Positions 54,357-63,501 of a DNA stretch of 64,000 nucleotides are shown here, piece after piece. This DNA is from Paenibacillus polymyxa (GTDB taxonomy: Bacteria; Bacillota; Bacilli; Paenibacillales; Paenibacillaceae). A program made the position numbers and the translations under genes. How positions within the stretch are numbered: position 1 is the first letter of the stretch; each line of letters opens with the position of its first letter. The notes below the pieces were generated by a model. It ran no database searches, was not told where the DNA came from, and worked only from the letters and a program-made list of their open reading frames with translations. Location of the stretch: contig NZ_CP049783.1 of NCBI RefSeq assembly GCF_015710975.1, positions 2,291,501 through 2,355,500 on the forward strand. Reading direction: 5' to 3'.

Positions 54357-55640
54357 ATGAGTGATAAAGTGAATCAAATGCATGACTTGCACGTAGGTTT
54401 TGTGAAAAAAGAGATAGCAGAGCAGGAGCAGGCGTTACAGCCTTCTCATACACACTGGTGGGATGTAAGATGTCTGGTTCCTGTAGAGAGCACGACTGTA
54501 TCTGCTATCTCGTCTTTTGAGGTGGAAAAAGTGGATTCCGTTGATTCTGTGAACAACACTGACGGGGATGGTTCTGACGAACTTTCAGCTGGACAGGCTC
54601 TGATCGCAGCGGAAAAGGGCATACGCGAGGCCGCCGTACTTCTCCAGGCTGGAGAGACGGTAGCCTTCCCTACGGAAACCGTGTACGGACTGGGGGCCGA
54701 TGCACGCAGCACGAAAGCGGTGGAGGCGGTATTTGCTGCCAAAGGTCGTCCTTCCGATAACCCGCTCATTGTACATATTTCCGATGCTGCTCAATTAAAA
54801 GGCATGGTAGCGGAAATTAACGATACATCCCGAGCGCTGATGAATGCATTTTGGCCAGGACCGCTGACCCTCGTATTGCCGGTAGTGCCGCAGGCACTGT
54901 CATCGCGTGTGACAGCAGGTTTGGACACGGTCGGTGTGCGCATGCCGGATCATCCGATCGCGCTGCGCTTGATCACGGAAGCCGGTTGTCCGCTGGCTGC
55001 ACCAAGCGCCAACCGCTCGGGAAGACCCAGTCCGACTCTAGCACAGCATGTGCTGGAGGACCTGGAGGGTCGCATCGGCGGTATTTTGGACGGAGGTCCC
55101 ACGGGGGTGGGACTGGAGTCCACGGTAGTGCAAGCGGGTGACGACGGAACCGTCACCATTCTGCGCCCTGGCGGCGTGACGGCTGAACAGCTCGCTGCGG
55201 TTGCTCGCGCCGTCGTATTGGACCCGGCGTTGGCTGCCACACCGGGGCAGGATGTCGACAGCCTGGCGCCACGCTCGCCGGGCATGAAGTATACGCACTA
55301 CGCGCCGCGAGGCCGCTTGAGCGTGGTACAAGGCCCGTCGCCTGTTGAAGTGACGGGCTGGATTCGCGACGCGCTGGCGGAGGCTGCCGCGCGCGGGGAG
55401 CGCACGGCGGTGCTCGCGTTCGACGACCATGCCGCCGGCTACGCCGGAGAACGGGTCTACACGCTGGGCAAGCTGGACGCGCTTCATGAGGCAGCGCAGC
55501 GTCTATATGGCGTGCTCCGACGCTGCGATGAAGACGGCGTCACCTACATTTTGGCGGAAGCCTGCCCGCCGAAGGGATTGGGAGACGCCGTCATGAATCG
55601 ACTGCTTAAAGCGGCAGGTCATCGAATTATCCGATTGTAG
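54357..55640 (+). CDS. ywlC: threonylcarbamoyl-AMP synthase with insert (YwlC/Sua5)
   Basis: 427 residues. TsaC/Sua5 makes threonylcarbamoyl-AMP for the t6A37 tRNA modification. The YrdC core begins near residue 95, with ETVAFPTETVYGLGADARS and KGRPSDNPLIVHISD; PSANRSGRPSPT and LESTVV close the active site, and the C-terminal Sua5 domain has SPGMKYTHYAPRG. About 45 residues of Ser/Val/Asp-rich sequence separate an N-terminal THWWDV motif (like the start of B. subtilis YwlC) from the core. The ribosome site (GGGATGATCTGAT) is weak. The 3' half is G+C-rich. Confidence 0.9.
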   Translation: MSDKVNQMHDLHVGFVKKEIAEQEQALQPSHTHWWDVRCLVPVESTTVSAISSFEVEKVDSVDSVNNTDGDGSDELSAGQALIAAEKGIREAAVLLQAGETVAFPTETVYGLGADARSTKAVEAVFAAKGRPSDNPLIVHISDAAQLKGMVAEINDTSRALMNAFWPGPLTLVLPVVPQALSSRVTAGLDTVGVRMPDHPIALRLITEAGCPLAAPSANRSGRPSPTLAQHVLEDLEGRIGGILDGGPTGVGLESTVVQAGDDGTVTILRPGGVTAEQLAAVARAVVLDPALAATPGQDVDSLAPRSPGMKYTHYAPRGRLSVVQGPSPVEVTGWIRDALAEAAARGERTAVLAFDDHAAGYAGERVYTLGKLDALHEAAQRLYGVLRRCDEDGVTYILAEACPPKGLGDAVMNRLLKAAGHRIIRL

Positions 55641-55783
55641 CTTCTGTAAAGAATGGAGTCTCTTATTTTAATTCCTCCTCTCTCCTCGTCTCTGTTTTGG
55701 GTATTTTCAGTACCTGCTTGTACTGATTTGCCCCTTGTCCGCATAACGTGTACAAGAACAGACGGATAATGGAGGGATGGAGT

Positions 55784-56344
55784 ATGCTGGCAGCCTCTGC
55801 CGATGCTGGGCAGGTTGTAACGATTCTGATCATGGCGGTAGCGCTAGGGATGGATGCGCTGTCGCTGGGCGTAGGGATCGGTATGAAGGGGATACGCCTG
55901 CGAGACGTGCTGCGCATCAGCATTGTGATTGGTTTTTTTCACATCCTGATGCCGTTGCTGGGAATGTTCACAGGCCATTATATGAGTTCTTTATTAGGCC
56001 ATGTGACGACCTATTTCGCAGGGGGATTACTCATCCTTTTGGGCGGGCATATGGTGTACAATTCCTTCAAGGGAGACGGCGTACACGTATTGGATCATCG
56101 GTCGCCTTTGGGTCTTTTGCTATTTGCACTTGGGGTGAGCATTGACTCATTTTCTGTGGGAGTGTCCCTGGGGATGTTCCAGAGTGACCTGGTGCTGACT
56201 GTTCTGGCCTTTGGTTTTTGCGGGGGAGCGATGGCGATGCTGGGGCTGTTACTGGGGCGCAAGGTCAGCCGCAATCTGGGGGATTATGGAGAGGCGGTGG
56301 GCGGTGCCGTTTTGCTGGCATTTGGCTTTATGTTTATGTTTTGA
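55784..56344 (+). CDS. mntP: manganese efflux pump MntP
   Basis: 186 residues from ATG at 55784, 8 nt after GGAGG, giving six membrane helices. MntP exports excess Mn2+. The Asp residues in the membrane are conserved: VALGMDALSLGVGIGMKG, GVSIDSFSVGVSLGM; the linker VHVLDHRSPLGLL is between. B. subtilis YwlD is the positional equivalent, and the order spoIIR-ywlC-mntP-ywlE is conserved. No riboswitch of yybP type is seen upstream. Confidence 0.9.
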   Translation: MLAASADAGQVVTILIMAVALGMDALSLGVGIGMKGIRLRDVLRISIVIGFFHILMPLLGMFTGHYMSSLLGHVTTYFAGGLLILLGGHMVYNSFKGDGVHVLDHRSPLGLLLFALGVSIDSFSVGVSLGMFQSDLVLTVLAFGFCGGAMAMLGLLLGRKVSRNLGDYGEAVGGAVLLAFGFMFMF

Positions 56345-56429
56345 TTTTAACGTAGACAGTGTAAAATAAATACAGGATTTGAGTAATCCTCTGTTTATAT
56401 ATTTTTTCAACATACGGGGGGTGAAGACG

Positions 56430-57014
56430 TTGAAGAATATCTTATTTGTATGCACAGGGAACACCTGTCGCAGTCCAATGGCTGAGGGGATGCTACGTAA
56501 GTTGGCTGCTGAGCATGGACTGGAACTGGAAGTGCGTTCCGCTGGAGTAGCTGCGATGGACGGGGCGTCGATATCCCGGCATGCAGAGGCGGTTCTACGT
56601 GATCACGATATATCCGATCAGATCACTTCAACCCCTTTAAGCGACGGGCTTGCCGAGTGGGCACATCTGATCTTAACCTTGACGCAAGGACATAAACAGC
56701 ATGTCATTCAACGGTTTCCACAAACGGCGGGCAAAGTATTTACGCTGAAGGAATATGTGGAGGACCGGGACGCAGTGCTGAATGACGTACAGGAGTTAGA
56801 TGGTTTGTATGCATCACAGCAGTTGATGGCTTCACTTGGACAAGAGCTATCAGCGCAGGAACGTGAGCGAATGATTGAATTACATCAACGGATTCCGGGC
56901 TTCGATATCTCAGATCCGTTTGGCGGTTCGCGGGAGGACTACGATGTCACAGCTGCGGAAATCCGTGTAGCTTTGCATAAGTTGCTGGACAAGCTAAAGG
57001 GATCTTCCGAATAA
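56430..57014 (+). CDS. ywlE: protein-arginine phosphatase YwlE
   Basis: 194 residues from TTG at 56430, with GGGGGGTGAAGACG upstream, giving MKNILFVCTGNTCRSPM. The low-molecular-weight phosphatase P loop CTGNTCRS has its nucleophile at Cys8 and the Thr (instead of Ile/Cys) that favours phosphoarginine in YwlE. The general acid Asp is in GFDISDPFGGSREDY. The protein reverses McsB arginine phosphorylation and is somewhat longer than B. subtilis YwlE (150 aa), with an insert around residues 95-150. Confidence 0.9.
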   Translation: MKNILFVCTGNTCRSPMAEGMLRKLAAEHGLELEVRSAGVAAMDGASISRHAEAVLRDHDISDQITSTPLSDGLAEWAHLILTLTQGHKQHVIQRFPQTAGKVFTLKEYVEDRDAVLNDVQELDGLYASQQLMASLGQELSAQERERMIELHQRIPGFDISDPFGGSREDYDVTAAEIRVALHKLLDKLKGSSE

Positions 57015-57095
57015 AGTCGGTACCATTCCTCTATTTTGTACGGAATCTGTTGATTTTCGACAGTTAATCCGTTAAGATAAGGTGGAAAAATGAGA

Positions 57096-57207
57096 ATCCG
57101 ATGTAACTGGCGACAAAAGTGGGATTAACCACGATGGAGCATCGGATATACGGCCGGTCGCCTGGGCAAAAGAGCAATTCCACATAGGTGTGGACTGCTC
57201 TTTTTTC
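57096..57207 (+). ncRNA. ZTP riboswitch with intrinsic terminator, upstream of ywlG-glyA
   Basis: ATCCGATG at 57096-57103 pairs with CATCGGAT at 57140-57147 (P1), enclosing GTAACTGGCGAC and GTGG-gattaa-CCAC (P2) plus GGAGC. The 3' domain CCGGTCGCCTGGGCA at about 57153-57167 is the pfl (ZTP) hallmark. Next comes a terminator: AAAGAGCA at 57169-57176 pairs with TGCTCTTT at 57196-57203 around TCCACA/TGTGGA, then Ts. ZTP accumulates when 10-formyl-THF is short, and binding relieves termination. Downstream glyA makes one-carbon units, a known type of target. Confidence 0.9.
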
Positions 57208-57282
57208 GTATACGAGCTACAGCAGATCTTCTGTTGCCTTCTTGTTCTTCCATTTTTTCTGCTCGAAATCTGAAACATCGGC

Positions 57283-57288
57283 TATAAT
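57283..57288 (+). promoter_or_regulatory. second promoter element between riboswitch and ywlG
   Basis: TATAAT at 57283-57288 lies downstream of the riboswitch terminator. A -35 is unclear (TCGAAA near 57263). If active, it would transcribe ywlG-glyA without the riboswitch, starting near 57295. Confidence 0.4.
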
Positions 57289-57317
57289 ATAGTCAGATTG
57301 TGATCAGGAGAGAGTGT

Positions 57318-57376
57318 GTTGAACTTGGGGCATGGGACCATGCCTAGTCTCTGAGAGGCTGTTCAACCAAAGGAGG
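57318..57376 (+). ncRNA. candidate three-way-junction leader RNA before ywlG
   Basis: GTTGAAC at 57318-57324 pairs perfectly with GTTCAAC at 57361-57367 as a closing stem. Inside lie GGCATG-ggac-CATGCC (57329-57344) and AGTCTC-tga-GAGGCT (57346-57360, one GU). The AAAGGAGG ribosome site (57369-57376) begins right after the closing stem, so folding could affect translation initiation. I do not recognise it as any known riboswitch or leader. Confidence 0.5.
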
Positions 57377-57381
57377 TTCCA

Positions 57382-57969
57382 ATGGTAGAACAATTGGATC
57401 ATGAGATTTCACTCGAAGCACAGACCGCTTCTGTCGTGCGGGAAATTGCAGAAGTGGCCAGTCTTAAAGCTGGTCGCCTGCTGGTTATTGGCGCAAGCAC
57501 GAGTGAAGTGGCTGGAAGTCGGATCGGCACAGCAGGAGCGCTGGATGTGGCTCAGCAAGTGTTGTCTGGAGTAGAATCCGTTCGCAGAGAGTATGGCTTT
57601 GATGTGGCGTTTCAATGCTGTGAGCACTTGAACCGAGCACTGGTCGTTGAACGTTCTCTACTGGAGCGATTAGGCCTGATGGAGGTTGCGGCTGTTCCTG
57701 TTCGTACAGCAGGGGGCTCTATGGCTACCGTTGCCTATCGCTCTATGGACGATGCGTGTCTGGCGGCGAATGTGCAGGCTCATGCCGGGATAGACATCGG
57801 CGAAACGCTGATTGGCATGCATTTGCGCCCGATTGCCGTTCCGTTTCGCCCAAGCCTTCGCTGGATTGGTGAAGCACGTGTGACGGCTGCGTTCACTCGT
57901 CCTCCGCTTATTGGCGGACAACGGGCAGTGTACAGTCTGGAACAAGAAGCCGGTGGAAACTGCGATTAG
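57382..57969 (+). CDS. ywlG: YwlG family protein (TIGR01440/UPF0340)
   Basis: 195 residues, UPF0340, function unknown. Conserved segments are GRLLVIGASTSEVAGSRIG, FDVAFQCCEHLNRALVVER and AHAGIDIGETLIGMHLRPIA. Its gene lies beside glyA in most Bacillales. Here it follows the riboswitch and the unassigned hairpin leader, so it should share regulation with glyA. The Cys-Cys-Glu-His cluster may bind metal, an inference. AAAGGAGG lies 5 nt before ATG. B. subtilis has rpiB (ywlF) between ywlE and ywlG; here it is absent. Confidence 0.92.
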   Translation: MVEQLDHEISLEAQTASVVREIAEVASLKAGRLLVIGASTSEVAGSRIGTAGALDVAQQVLSGVESVRREYGFDVAFQCCEHLNRALVVERSLLERLGLMEVAAVPVRTAGGSMATVAYRSMDDACLAANVQAHAGIDIGETLIGMHLRPIAVPFRPSLRWIGEARVTAAFTRPPLIGGQRAVYSLEQEAGGNCD

Positions 57970-58090
57970 CATTTGGCATGTCGGCATGTTTGTACTGATC
58001 TTTTTTGCATTGATGATGAGGTACCCAACAGAGGAGCAGGCATTTGCTTGTATACCCAACAATTTGACCATGGAGAGGGAGTAATCAATC

Positions 58091-59341
58091 ATGATGGAAC
58101 ATCTGCGTAAAAGTGACCCGGCAGTGATGGAAGCAATGGGGCTTGAACTGAAACGGCAACGCCACAATATCGAGCTGATCGCATCTGAGAATATCGTCAG
58201 TGAAGCAGTAATGGAAGCCATGGGCTCCGTGCTTACCAATAAATATGCTGAAGGTTATCCGAACAAACGCTACTATGGTGGCTGTGAGCATGTAGATATC
58301 GTCGAAGATATTGCACGTGACCGTGCGAAAGAACTATTTGGCGCCGAGCATGCGAATGTACAGCCTCACTCTGGAGCGCAGGCTAACATGGCGGTATATC
58401 TGGCAGCTCTTCAACCTGGAGATACTGTACTGGGTATGAATCTGGCGCATGGCGGCCACTTAACACACGGAAGCCCGGTTAATGCCTCCGGTTTGTTGTA
58501 TAACTTTGCTGCTTACGGTGTACGTGAAGACAACTTCCGCATCGACTACGATGAAGTGCGCAAAGCAGCCTTCAAGCACCGCCCTCGTCTGATCGTAGCT
58601 GGTGCAAGTGCATATCCGCGTACTATCGATTTTGAAGCCTTTGCTTCCATTGCTAATGATGTAGGTGCTTTATTCATGGTGGATATGGCACATATCGCAG
58701 GTCTCGTGGCAGCAGGGATTCATCCTAGTCCGGTTCCCCATGCTCAATTTGTGACAACAACGACGCACAAAACGCTGCGTGGTCCGCGTGGGGGGCTAAT
58801 TCTGACTCGCAAAGCGTGGGCGCAAGCGATTGATAAAGCTATCTTCCCTGGTACTCAAGGAGGACCACTGATGCACGTGATCGCGTCCAAAGCAGTTGCT
58901 TTGGGTGAAGCGCTCCAGCCATCATTCAAAACCTATGCGCAAAACGTAGTTCGCAACGCACAGGTGCTGGCTGAAACACTGCTGGCAGAGGGAATCAACA
59001 TTGTATCCGGTGGTACGGATAATCACCTGATGCTGTTGGATACTCGCAATTTGAATATTACAGGTAAAGAAGCGGAGCATGTATTGGATTCCGTGGGTAT
59101 CACGGTCAACAAAAATGCCATTCCTTTCGATCCAACGAGTCCGTTCGTTACCAGCGGCATTCGTATTGGTACACCTGCTGCAACTTCTCGTGGTATGGAT
59201 GAAGAAGCTATGGTTAAAATTGGTAAAATTATTGCTGATACTCTTAAAAATCCAAAAGATGATACTGTATTGTCCAAAGCAAGCCAAGCGGTGGGCGAGT
59301 TGACAGACAAGTTCCCGATCTATCCAGGAACACAATACTAA
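58091..59341 (+). CDS. glyA: serine hydroxymethyltransferase
   Basis: 416-residue PLP enzyme that converts serine and THF to glycine and 5,10-methylene-THF, the main one-carbon entry. The PLP lysine is in [13 protein letters not shown] near residue 230; [37 protein letters not shown] and GQHGN-equivalent [11 protein letters not shown] are family signatures. Length is standard. GAGAGGGAG precedes the double ATG. It lies 120 bp after ywlG, and the ZTP riboswitch before ywlG probably controls both. A strong terminator follows. Confidence 0.96.
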   Translation: MMEHLRKSDPAVMEAMGLELKRQRHNIELIASENIVSEAVMEAMGSVLTNKYAEGYPNKRYYGGCEHVDIVEDIARDRAKELFGAEHANVQPHSGAQANMAVYLAALQPGDTVLGMNLAHGGHLTHGSPVNASGLLYNFAAYGVREDNFRIDYDEVRKAAFKHRPRLIVAGASAYPRTIDFEAFASIANDVGALFMVDMAHIAGLVAAGIHPSPVPHAQFVTTTTHKTLRGPRGGLILTRKAWAQAIDKAIFPGTQGGPLMHVIASKAVALGEALQPSFKTYAQNVVRNAQVLAETLLAEGINIVSGGTDNHLMLLDTRNLNITGKEAEHVLDSVGITVNKNAIPFDPTSPFVTSGIRIGTPAATSRGMDEEAMVKIGKIIADTLKNPKDDTVLSKASQAVGELTDKFPIYPGTQY

Positions 59342-59373
59342 TTCATCGCCATTCCTTTTAATCTTTATATGAT

Positions 59374-59418
59374 AAGGCTGTTTTCCTTTCGTTAGCGAAG
59401 GGAGAACAGCCTTTTTTT
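59374..59418 (+). terminator. strong rho-independent terminator after glyA
   Basis: AAGGCTGTTTTCCTTTCG pairs with CGAAGGGAGAACAGCCTT (two mismatched positions), followed by Ts. Confidence 0.92.
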
Positions 59419-59520
59419 GATTCCAGACGACTCGAAACTTACGTTTTTGGGTAATAAGCGATTAAAGTAAGGATTTATGCGCATTTTCCTTCATGATCTA
59501 CGACCAAAGGAGTGATTGCA

Positions 59521-60402
59521 TTGAGCCAAAGAAAATCCGCGCAATTATTGCAGCAGCTCATATTTGTAGGACCGATGGCGTTGTTTTTCGTCTTAATTAT
59601 GGTCATTCCGTTCCTGTTGGGGCTGTATTATTCCATGACGAACTGGGATGGCGTATCTGAACATGTCCGATGGCTCGGACTAGGGAATTACATTCATATT
59701 TTTAAAGATGATCCGGACTTCCGTAATGCATTTTGGTTTACGGTCCGCTTTACCGTATGTGGTGTCATTCTAACTAACCTGGTGGGCTTTTTCCTGGCCT
59801 ATGCGCTTACAAAGCCGTTGCGTACCCGCAATGCACTGCGAACTGTATTTTTTATGCCTAATATGATCGGCGGCTTGCTGCTCGGCTTCATCTGGCAATT
59901 TATATTTGTACGCGGCTTTTCGGCGGTGGGAGAGGCCACAGGGCTTTCTTTTTTCAAACTGCCGTGGTTAGGTGATGGGCCGACTGCATTTTGGGGAACT
60001 GTCATTGTGTTTGTTTGGCAATACGCAGGTTATCTCATGGTTATTTACATATCCTCTCTAAATAATGTCCCGCATGCTCTTATTGAATCAGCCCAAATTG
60101 ATGGTGCGAGCCGAAGACAGGTTTTGCGTCATATCGTGGTGCCGCTTATTATGCCAGCAGTGACCGTCTGCTTGTTCCTGGCGATATCCTGGTCCTTTAA
60201 AGTATTTGAGCTGAATTTGGCTTTGACAAAGGGTGGACCATTCAAGGCGACAGAGTCTGTAGCGTTGGACATATATAATGAAGCGTTTACAAATAATCGA
60301 CTTGGATTGGGAACTGCTAAGGCTATGATTTTCTTCGTGGTCGTTGCGATCATTACCAGCATTCAGGTGCGCCTCACGAAGAAAAAGGAGGTCGAAATGT
60401 AA
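59521..60402 (+). CDS. CUT1-type sugar ABC transporter permease 1
   Basis: 293 residues with six membrane helices, MalF-like. TTG at 59521 is 8 nt after AAAGGAG, preferred over GTG at 59512. The cytoplasmic EAA loop contacting the ATPase is ESAQIDGASRRQVLRHI near residue 195. Its stop overlaps the next start (TAATG). Substrate is a sugar or oligosaccharide, not identifiable. The operon order permease-permease-binding protein is unusual, as the binding protein normally comes first. Confidence 0.9.
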   Translation: MSQRKSAQLLQQLIFVGPMALFFVLIMVIPFLLGLYYSMTNWDGVSEHVRWLGLGNYIHIFKDDPDFRNAFWFTVRFTVCGVILTNLVGFFLAYALTKPLRTRNALRTVFFMPNMIGGLLLGFIWQFIFVRGFSAVGEATGLSFFKLPWLGDGPTAFWGTVIVFVWQYAGYLMVIYISSLNNVPHALIESAQIDGASRRQVLRHIVVPLIMPAVTVCLFLAISWSFKVFELNLALTKGGPFKATESVALDIYNEAFTNNRLGLGTAKAMIFFVVVAIITSIQVRLTKKKEVEM

Positions 60403-61238
60403 TGGAAAAAACATCGAACTATCGTTTAAGCACATGGGTAGCTGAAATATTGCTTATTGTGATTGGGTTGATCTTTCTAATTCCGTTCTATTTTTTGCTC
60501 GTGAACTCGGTTAAATCTTTTGGAGACATTTTGGCTTATTCCGCTTCGTGGCCGACAACCTTCCGTTTTGAAAACTATGCTAACGCCTGGAATAAAATAA
60601 ACTTTCCCACAGCACTGGGGAATTCACTGATCGTCACCATCGTCAGCAATGCGCTTTTGCTGCTGATCAGCTCGATGGCCGCCTACCAAATGGTTCGGCA
60701 TGATACTCTTTTTAATCGGTTCCTGTTCGGGCTGCTTGTGGCTGCGATGGTCGTACCTTTTCAATCGATTATGTTGCCGCTTATGGAAGTGTCCAACGTA
60801 TTGAGCCTGAACAACAGCATACCAGGACTGATTTTGTGCTATCTGGGTTTTGGAGCGCCTTTATCAGTTTTTCTGTTTCATGGTTTTATTAAAACGGTGC
60901 CTATTGAGGTTGAGCAAGCGGCGAGAGTAGATGGTTCCTCTCGCTACGGGGTGTTCTTTCGCATCGTTTGTCCACTGTTGCTCCCTATGTTCGTGACCGT
61001 ACTTATTTTGAATACGTTATGGATCTGGAATGATTATCTGCTGCCTTCGCTCATTTTGAATGATCCTGAGCTGCGTACGATTCCGATTGCGACCTATATG
61101 CTGTTTGGTCAATATACCAAGCAATGGGACTTGGCGTTGCCCGCACTGGTGCTCGGAATCACGCCAATCGTTGTGTTTTTTCTGGTGATGCAAAAATACA
61201 TCGTTTCTGGCATTGCGGCCGGAGCGGTTAAAGGCTGA
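60402..61238 (+). CDS. CUT1-type sugar ABC transporter permease 2
   Basis: 278 residues with six membrane helices, MalG-like. The EAA loop is EQAARVDGSSRYGVFFR around residue 180. AAAGGAGG lies just upstream and overlaps the end of permease 1. PFQSIMLPLMEVSNVL and LVMQKYIVSGIAAGAVKG are family hallmarks near the end. It forms a heterodimer with permease 1. The ATPase is missing and likely supplied by a shared MsmX-type protein. Confidence 0.92.
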   Translation: MEKTSNYRLSTWVAEILLIVIGLIFLIPFYFLLVNSVKSFGDILAYSASWPTTFRFENYANAWNKINFPTALGNSLIVTIVSNALLLLISSMAAYQMVRHDTLFNRFLFGLLVAAMVVPFQSIMLPLMEVSNVLSLNNSIPGLILCYLGFGAPLSVFLFHGFIKTVPIEVEQAARVDGSSRYGVFFRIVCPLLLPMFVTVLILNTLWIWNDYLLPSLILNDPELRTIPIATYMLFGQYTKQWDLALPALVLGITPIVVFFLVMQKYIVSGIAAGAVKG

Positions 61239-61253
61239 TGGGAGGGTTATCGG

Positions 61254-62519
61254 ATGAAAAAGACAGTGCTGCTTGTCATCTCCCTGATGTTGCTGCTTAC
61301 GTGTATGCTTGCAGGTTGTGGTAATACAAAGGCTCAACAGAGTGGGACCAAAACGATACACATTTATCAATTCAAAGTGGAGATTTCGGAACCGTTGAAC
61401 AAACTGAAGGCTGAGTATGAAAGAACGCACCCTGGTATCAAGCTGGATATTCAATCTGTCGGTGGGGGTACGGACTACGGTGCTTCGTTGAAGGCTAAAT
61501 TCGCCTCAGGCGACCAGCCGGACATTTTCACGAATGAGGGTTACCAGGATCGCGATACGTGGTTTGAGTATCTGGAGGATTTGTCGGATCAGCCATGGGT
61601 GAAGGACCTGGACGATTTCGCCCGTAAGCCGATGACGGTTAACGGTAAGATTTATGGACAGCCTATGAACCTGGAGGGATTTGGTTTTGTTTATAATAAG
61701 GATTTGTTCAAAAAAGCGGGTATAACCAAATTGCCTCAGACGTTAGATGAATTGGAGGAAGCAGCCAAGCGACTGAAAGCAGCAGGGATTATCCCTTTTG
61801 CTAACGGCTATGCAGAATGGTGGGTTCTGGGAAACCATTTTATCAATATCCCCTTTGCCAGACAGCCGAACCCGGAGAGTTACGTTGCGGATTTAAACCA
61901 AGGAACTGCTCGCATTCCTGGTAACCCCGTGTTCCATCAGTGGGTGAAGTTGCTTGACCTGACTTTAAAATATGGAAACCCCAATCCGCTCACGACGGAC
62001 TACAATACACAAGTGACACTGTTTTCAACAGGTAAGGCCGCTATGATGCACCAGGGGAACTGGACGCAGCCGCAAATAGATGGAATTAATCCTAACTTGA
62101 ATTTGGGTATTCTTCCTACGCCTATAGACAATAATTCTTCCACTGGAGACAAACTGGCTGTGGGAGTGGCCTCGAACTGGGTTGTCAACAAAAACTCGCC
62201 TGTGAAGCAGGAGGCAAAGGAATTTCTCAACTGGCTGGTCACATCAGAAACAGGTAAGCATTATATTACCAAGGAGTTTAAGTTCGTTCCTGCCTTCAAA
62301 AGTATCATGTCCAGTGACGAGACCACAGGTGATTTGGGTGCGGAAATATCACGGCACGTGAAGGAAGGCAAGATATGGAGCTGGAACTTCCAACGCTTTT
62401 CAAAGGGGCTAAATCAGGATTTAAGCAGTAGTATGCAAGCCTATATCGCAGGCGTTATTACGAAGGACGAAATGCTTCAGCAATTTCAGGGAGCGTGGGA
62501 CAATCTGAAGTATAGATAA
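61254..62519 (+). CDS. sugar ABC transporter substrate-binding lipoprotein
   Basis: 421 residues. The signal peptide ends in MLAGCGN, with the lipid-modified Cys at residue 22, so the protein is membrane-tethered. The family fold is typical: LKAEYERTHPGIKLDIQSVG, PDIFTNEGYQ, YGQPMNLEGFGFVYNKDLF, MMHQGNWT and LAVGVASNWVVNKNS. It delivers sugar to the two permeases just upstream. The 16-bp gap and GGGAGG make it cotranscribed. A terminator follows. Confidence 0.93.
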   Translation: MKKTVLLVISLMLLLTCMLAGCGNTKAQQSGTKTIHIYQFKVEISEPLNKLKAEYERTHPGIKLDIQSVGGGTDYGASLKAKFASGDQPDIFTNEGYQDRDTWFEYLEDLSDQPWVKDLDDFARKPMTVNGKIYGQPMNLEGFGFVYNKDLFKKAGITKLPQTLDELEEAAKRLKAAGIIPFANGYAEWWVLGNHFINIPFARQPNPESYVADLNQGTARIPGNPVFHQWVKLLDLTLKYGNPNPLTTDYNTQVTLFSTGKAAMMHQGNWTQPQIDGINPNLNLGILPTPIDNNSSTGDKLAVGVASNWVVNKNSPVKQEAKEFLNWLVTSETGKHYITKEFKFVPAFKSIMSSDETTGDLGAEISRHVKEGKIWSWNFQRFSKGLNQDLSSSMQAYIAGVITKDEMLQQFQGAWDNLKYR

Positions 62520-62576
62520 AGAATATATGCGTGGGATAGCAGAGGCTATATCTCAGGCAGGAAGTTTAGAACTGGT

Positions 62577-62612
62577 AGGCTTTGACGGTCAAGGACCGTC
62601 AGAGCCTTTTTA
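62577..62612 (+). terminator. rho-independent terminator of the sugar operon
   Basis: AGGCTTTGACGGTC pairs with CCGTCAGAGCCT around a short loop (some mismatch), followed by TTTTTAG. Confidence 0.85.
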
Positions 62613-62871
62613 GTATGATTTCATATGACAAAAGTCACACGTAAATGGGCCTTGCCAAGTATTTTGCCTGTCATATCTTTCCCTTGACAAAAGGTTGCAG
62701 TGGCAGGTGTTAAATCAATCAAGGGAATGTTATAATAAACAGGATTTACAGGCACGCATTGCATCTGTGCTTATTTGGTTTGTACAAATAGGTTACATAG
62801 ATCCTTTCGAATCAGGATGTTCGATATGCTGGTGCGGAAGAACGTGACGATAATACCGGAGGGAATATATT
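62613..62871 (+). promoter_or_regulatory. upp leader region
   Basis: TTGACA at 62684-62689 and TATAAT at 62731-62736 are both perfect but 41 bp apart, so they belong to different promoters. The second has a weak -35 (TGTTAA near 62708). A short frame near 62775 is judged noise. I see no riboswitch, PyrR site or attenuator. Confidence 0.45.
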
Positions 62872-63501
62872 ATGGCAAAACTGGTGGTTTGCGATCACCC
62901 TTTGATCCAACACAAACTTACATTTATCCGCGATGTACGGACCAACACGAAAGATTTCCGTGAACTGGTTGATGAAGTAGCAACTTTGATGGCTTATGAA
63001 ATTACAAGAGATATTCCGCTGGAGAGCATTACGGTACAGACTCCAGTTGCTGAAACTGAAGGTAAAGTGATTTCTGGTCGTATGTTGGGCCTTATCCCGA
63101 TTTTGCGTGCAGGCCTGGGTATGCTGGATGGTGTCGTAAAGCTTTTGCCTGCTGCAAAAGTAGGACATGTGGGGTTGTTCCGTGATCCTGAGACATTGCA
63201 ACCCGTAGAATATTATACGAAGCTGCCTACGGATGTAACTGAACGTGAATTGATCGTAATTGATCCGATGCTTGCAACAGGCGGGTCGGCGATCGCAGCG
63301 ATTGATGTGTTGAAAAAAAGAGGCTGTACTCAAATTAAAATGATGAATCTGATTGCCGCTCCTGAAGGAGTGAAAGCTGTGCAGGATGCGCATCCTGATG
63401 TAGACATTTATGTCGCTGCACTGGACGAGCGTTTGGATGATCATGGTTACATCATTCCGGGTCTTGGGGATGCGGGAGACCGCTTGTACGGGACTAAGTA
63501 G
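62872..63501 (+). CDS. upp: uracil phosphoribosyltransferase
   Basis: 209 residues, standard. It makes UMP from uracil and PRPP for pyrimidine salvage. The PRPP-binding motif is [12 protein letters not shown] near residue 130; the uracil-binding [13 protein letters not shown] closes the protein, and [17 protein letters not shown] is typical. GGAGGG precedes ATG at 62872. B. subtilis has glyA-upp adjacent; here the sugar transporter operon lies between. Confidence 0.96.
   Translation: MAKLVVCDHPLIQHKLTFIRDVRTNTKDFRELVDEVATLMAYEITRDIPLESITVQTPVAETEGKVISGRMLGLIPILRAGLGMLDGVVKLLPAAKVGHVGLFRDPETLQPVEYYTKLPTDVTERELIVIDPMLATGGSAIAAIDVLKKRGCTQIKMMNLIAAPEGVKAVQDAHPDVDIYVAALDERLDDHGYIIPGLGDAGDRLYGTK

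Noticed and set aside
62775..62963. Small frame overlapping the start of upp
   Set aside because: It runs into upp in another frame and has no ribosome site.
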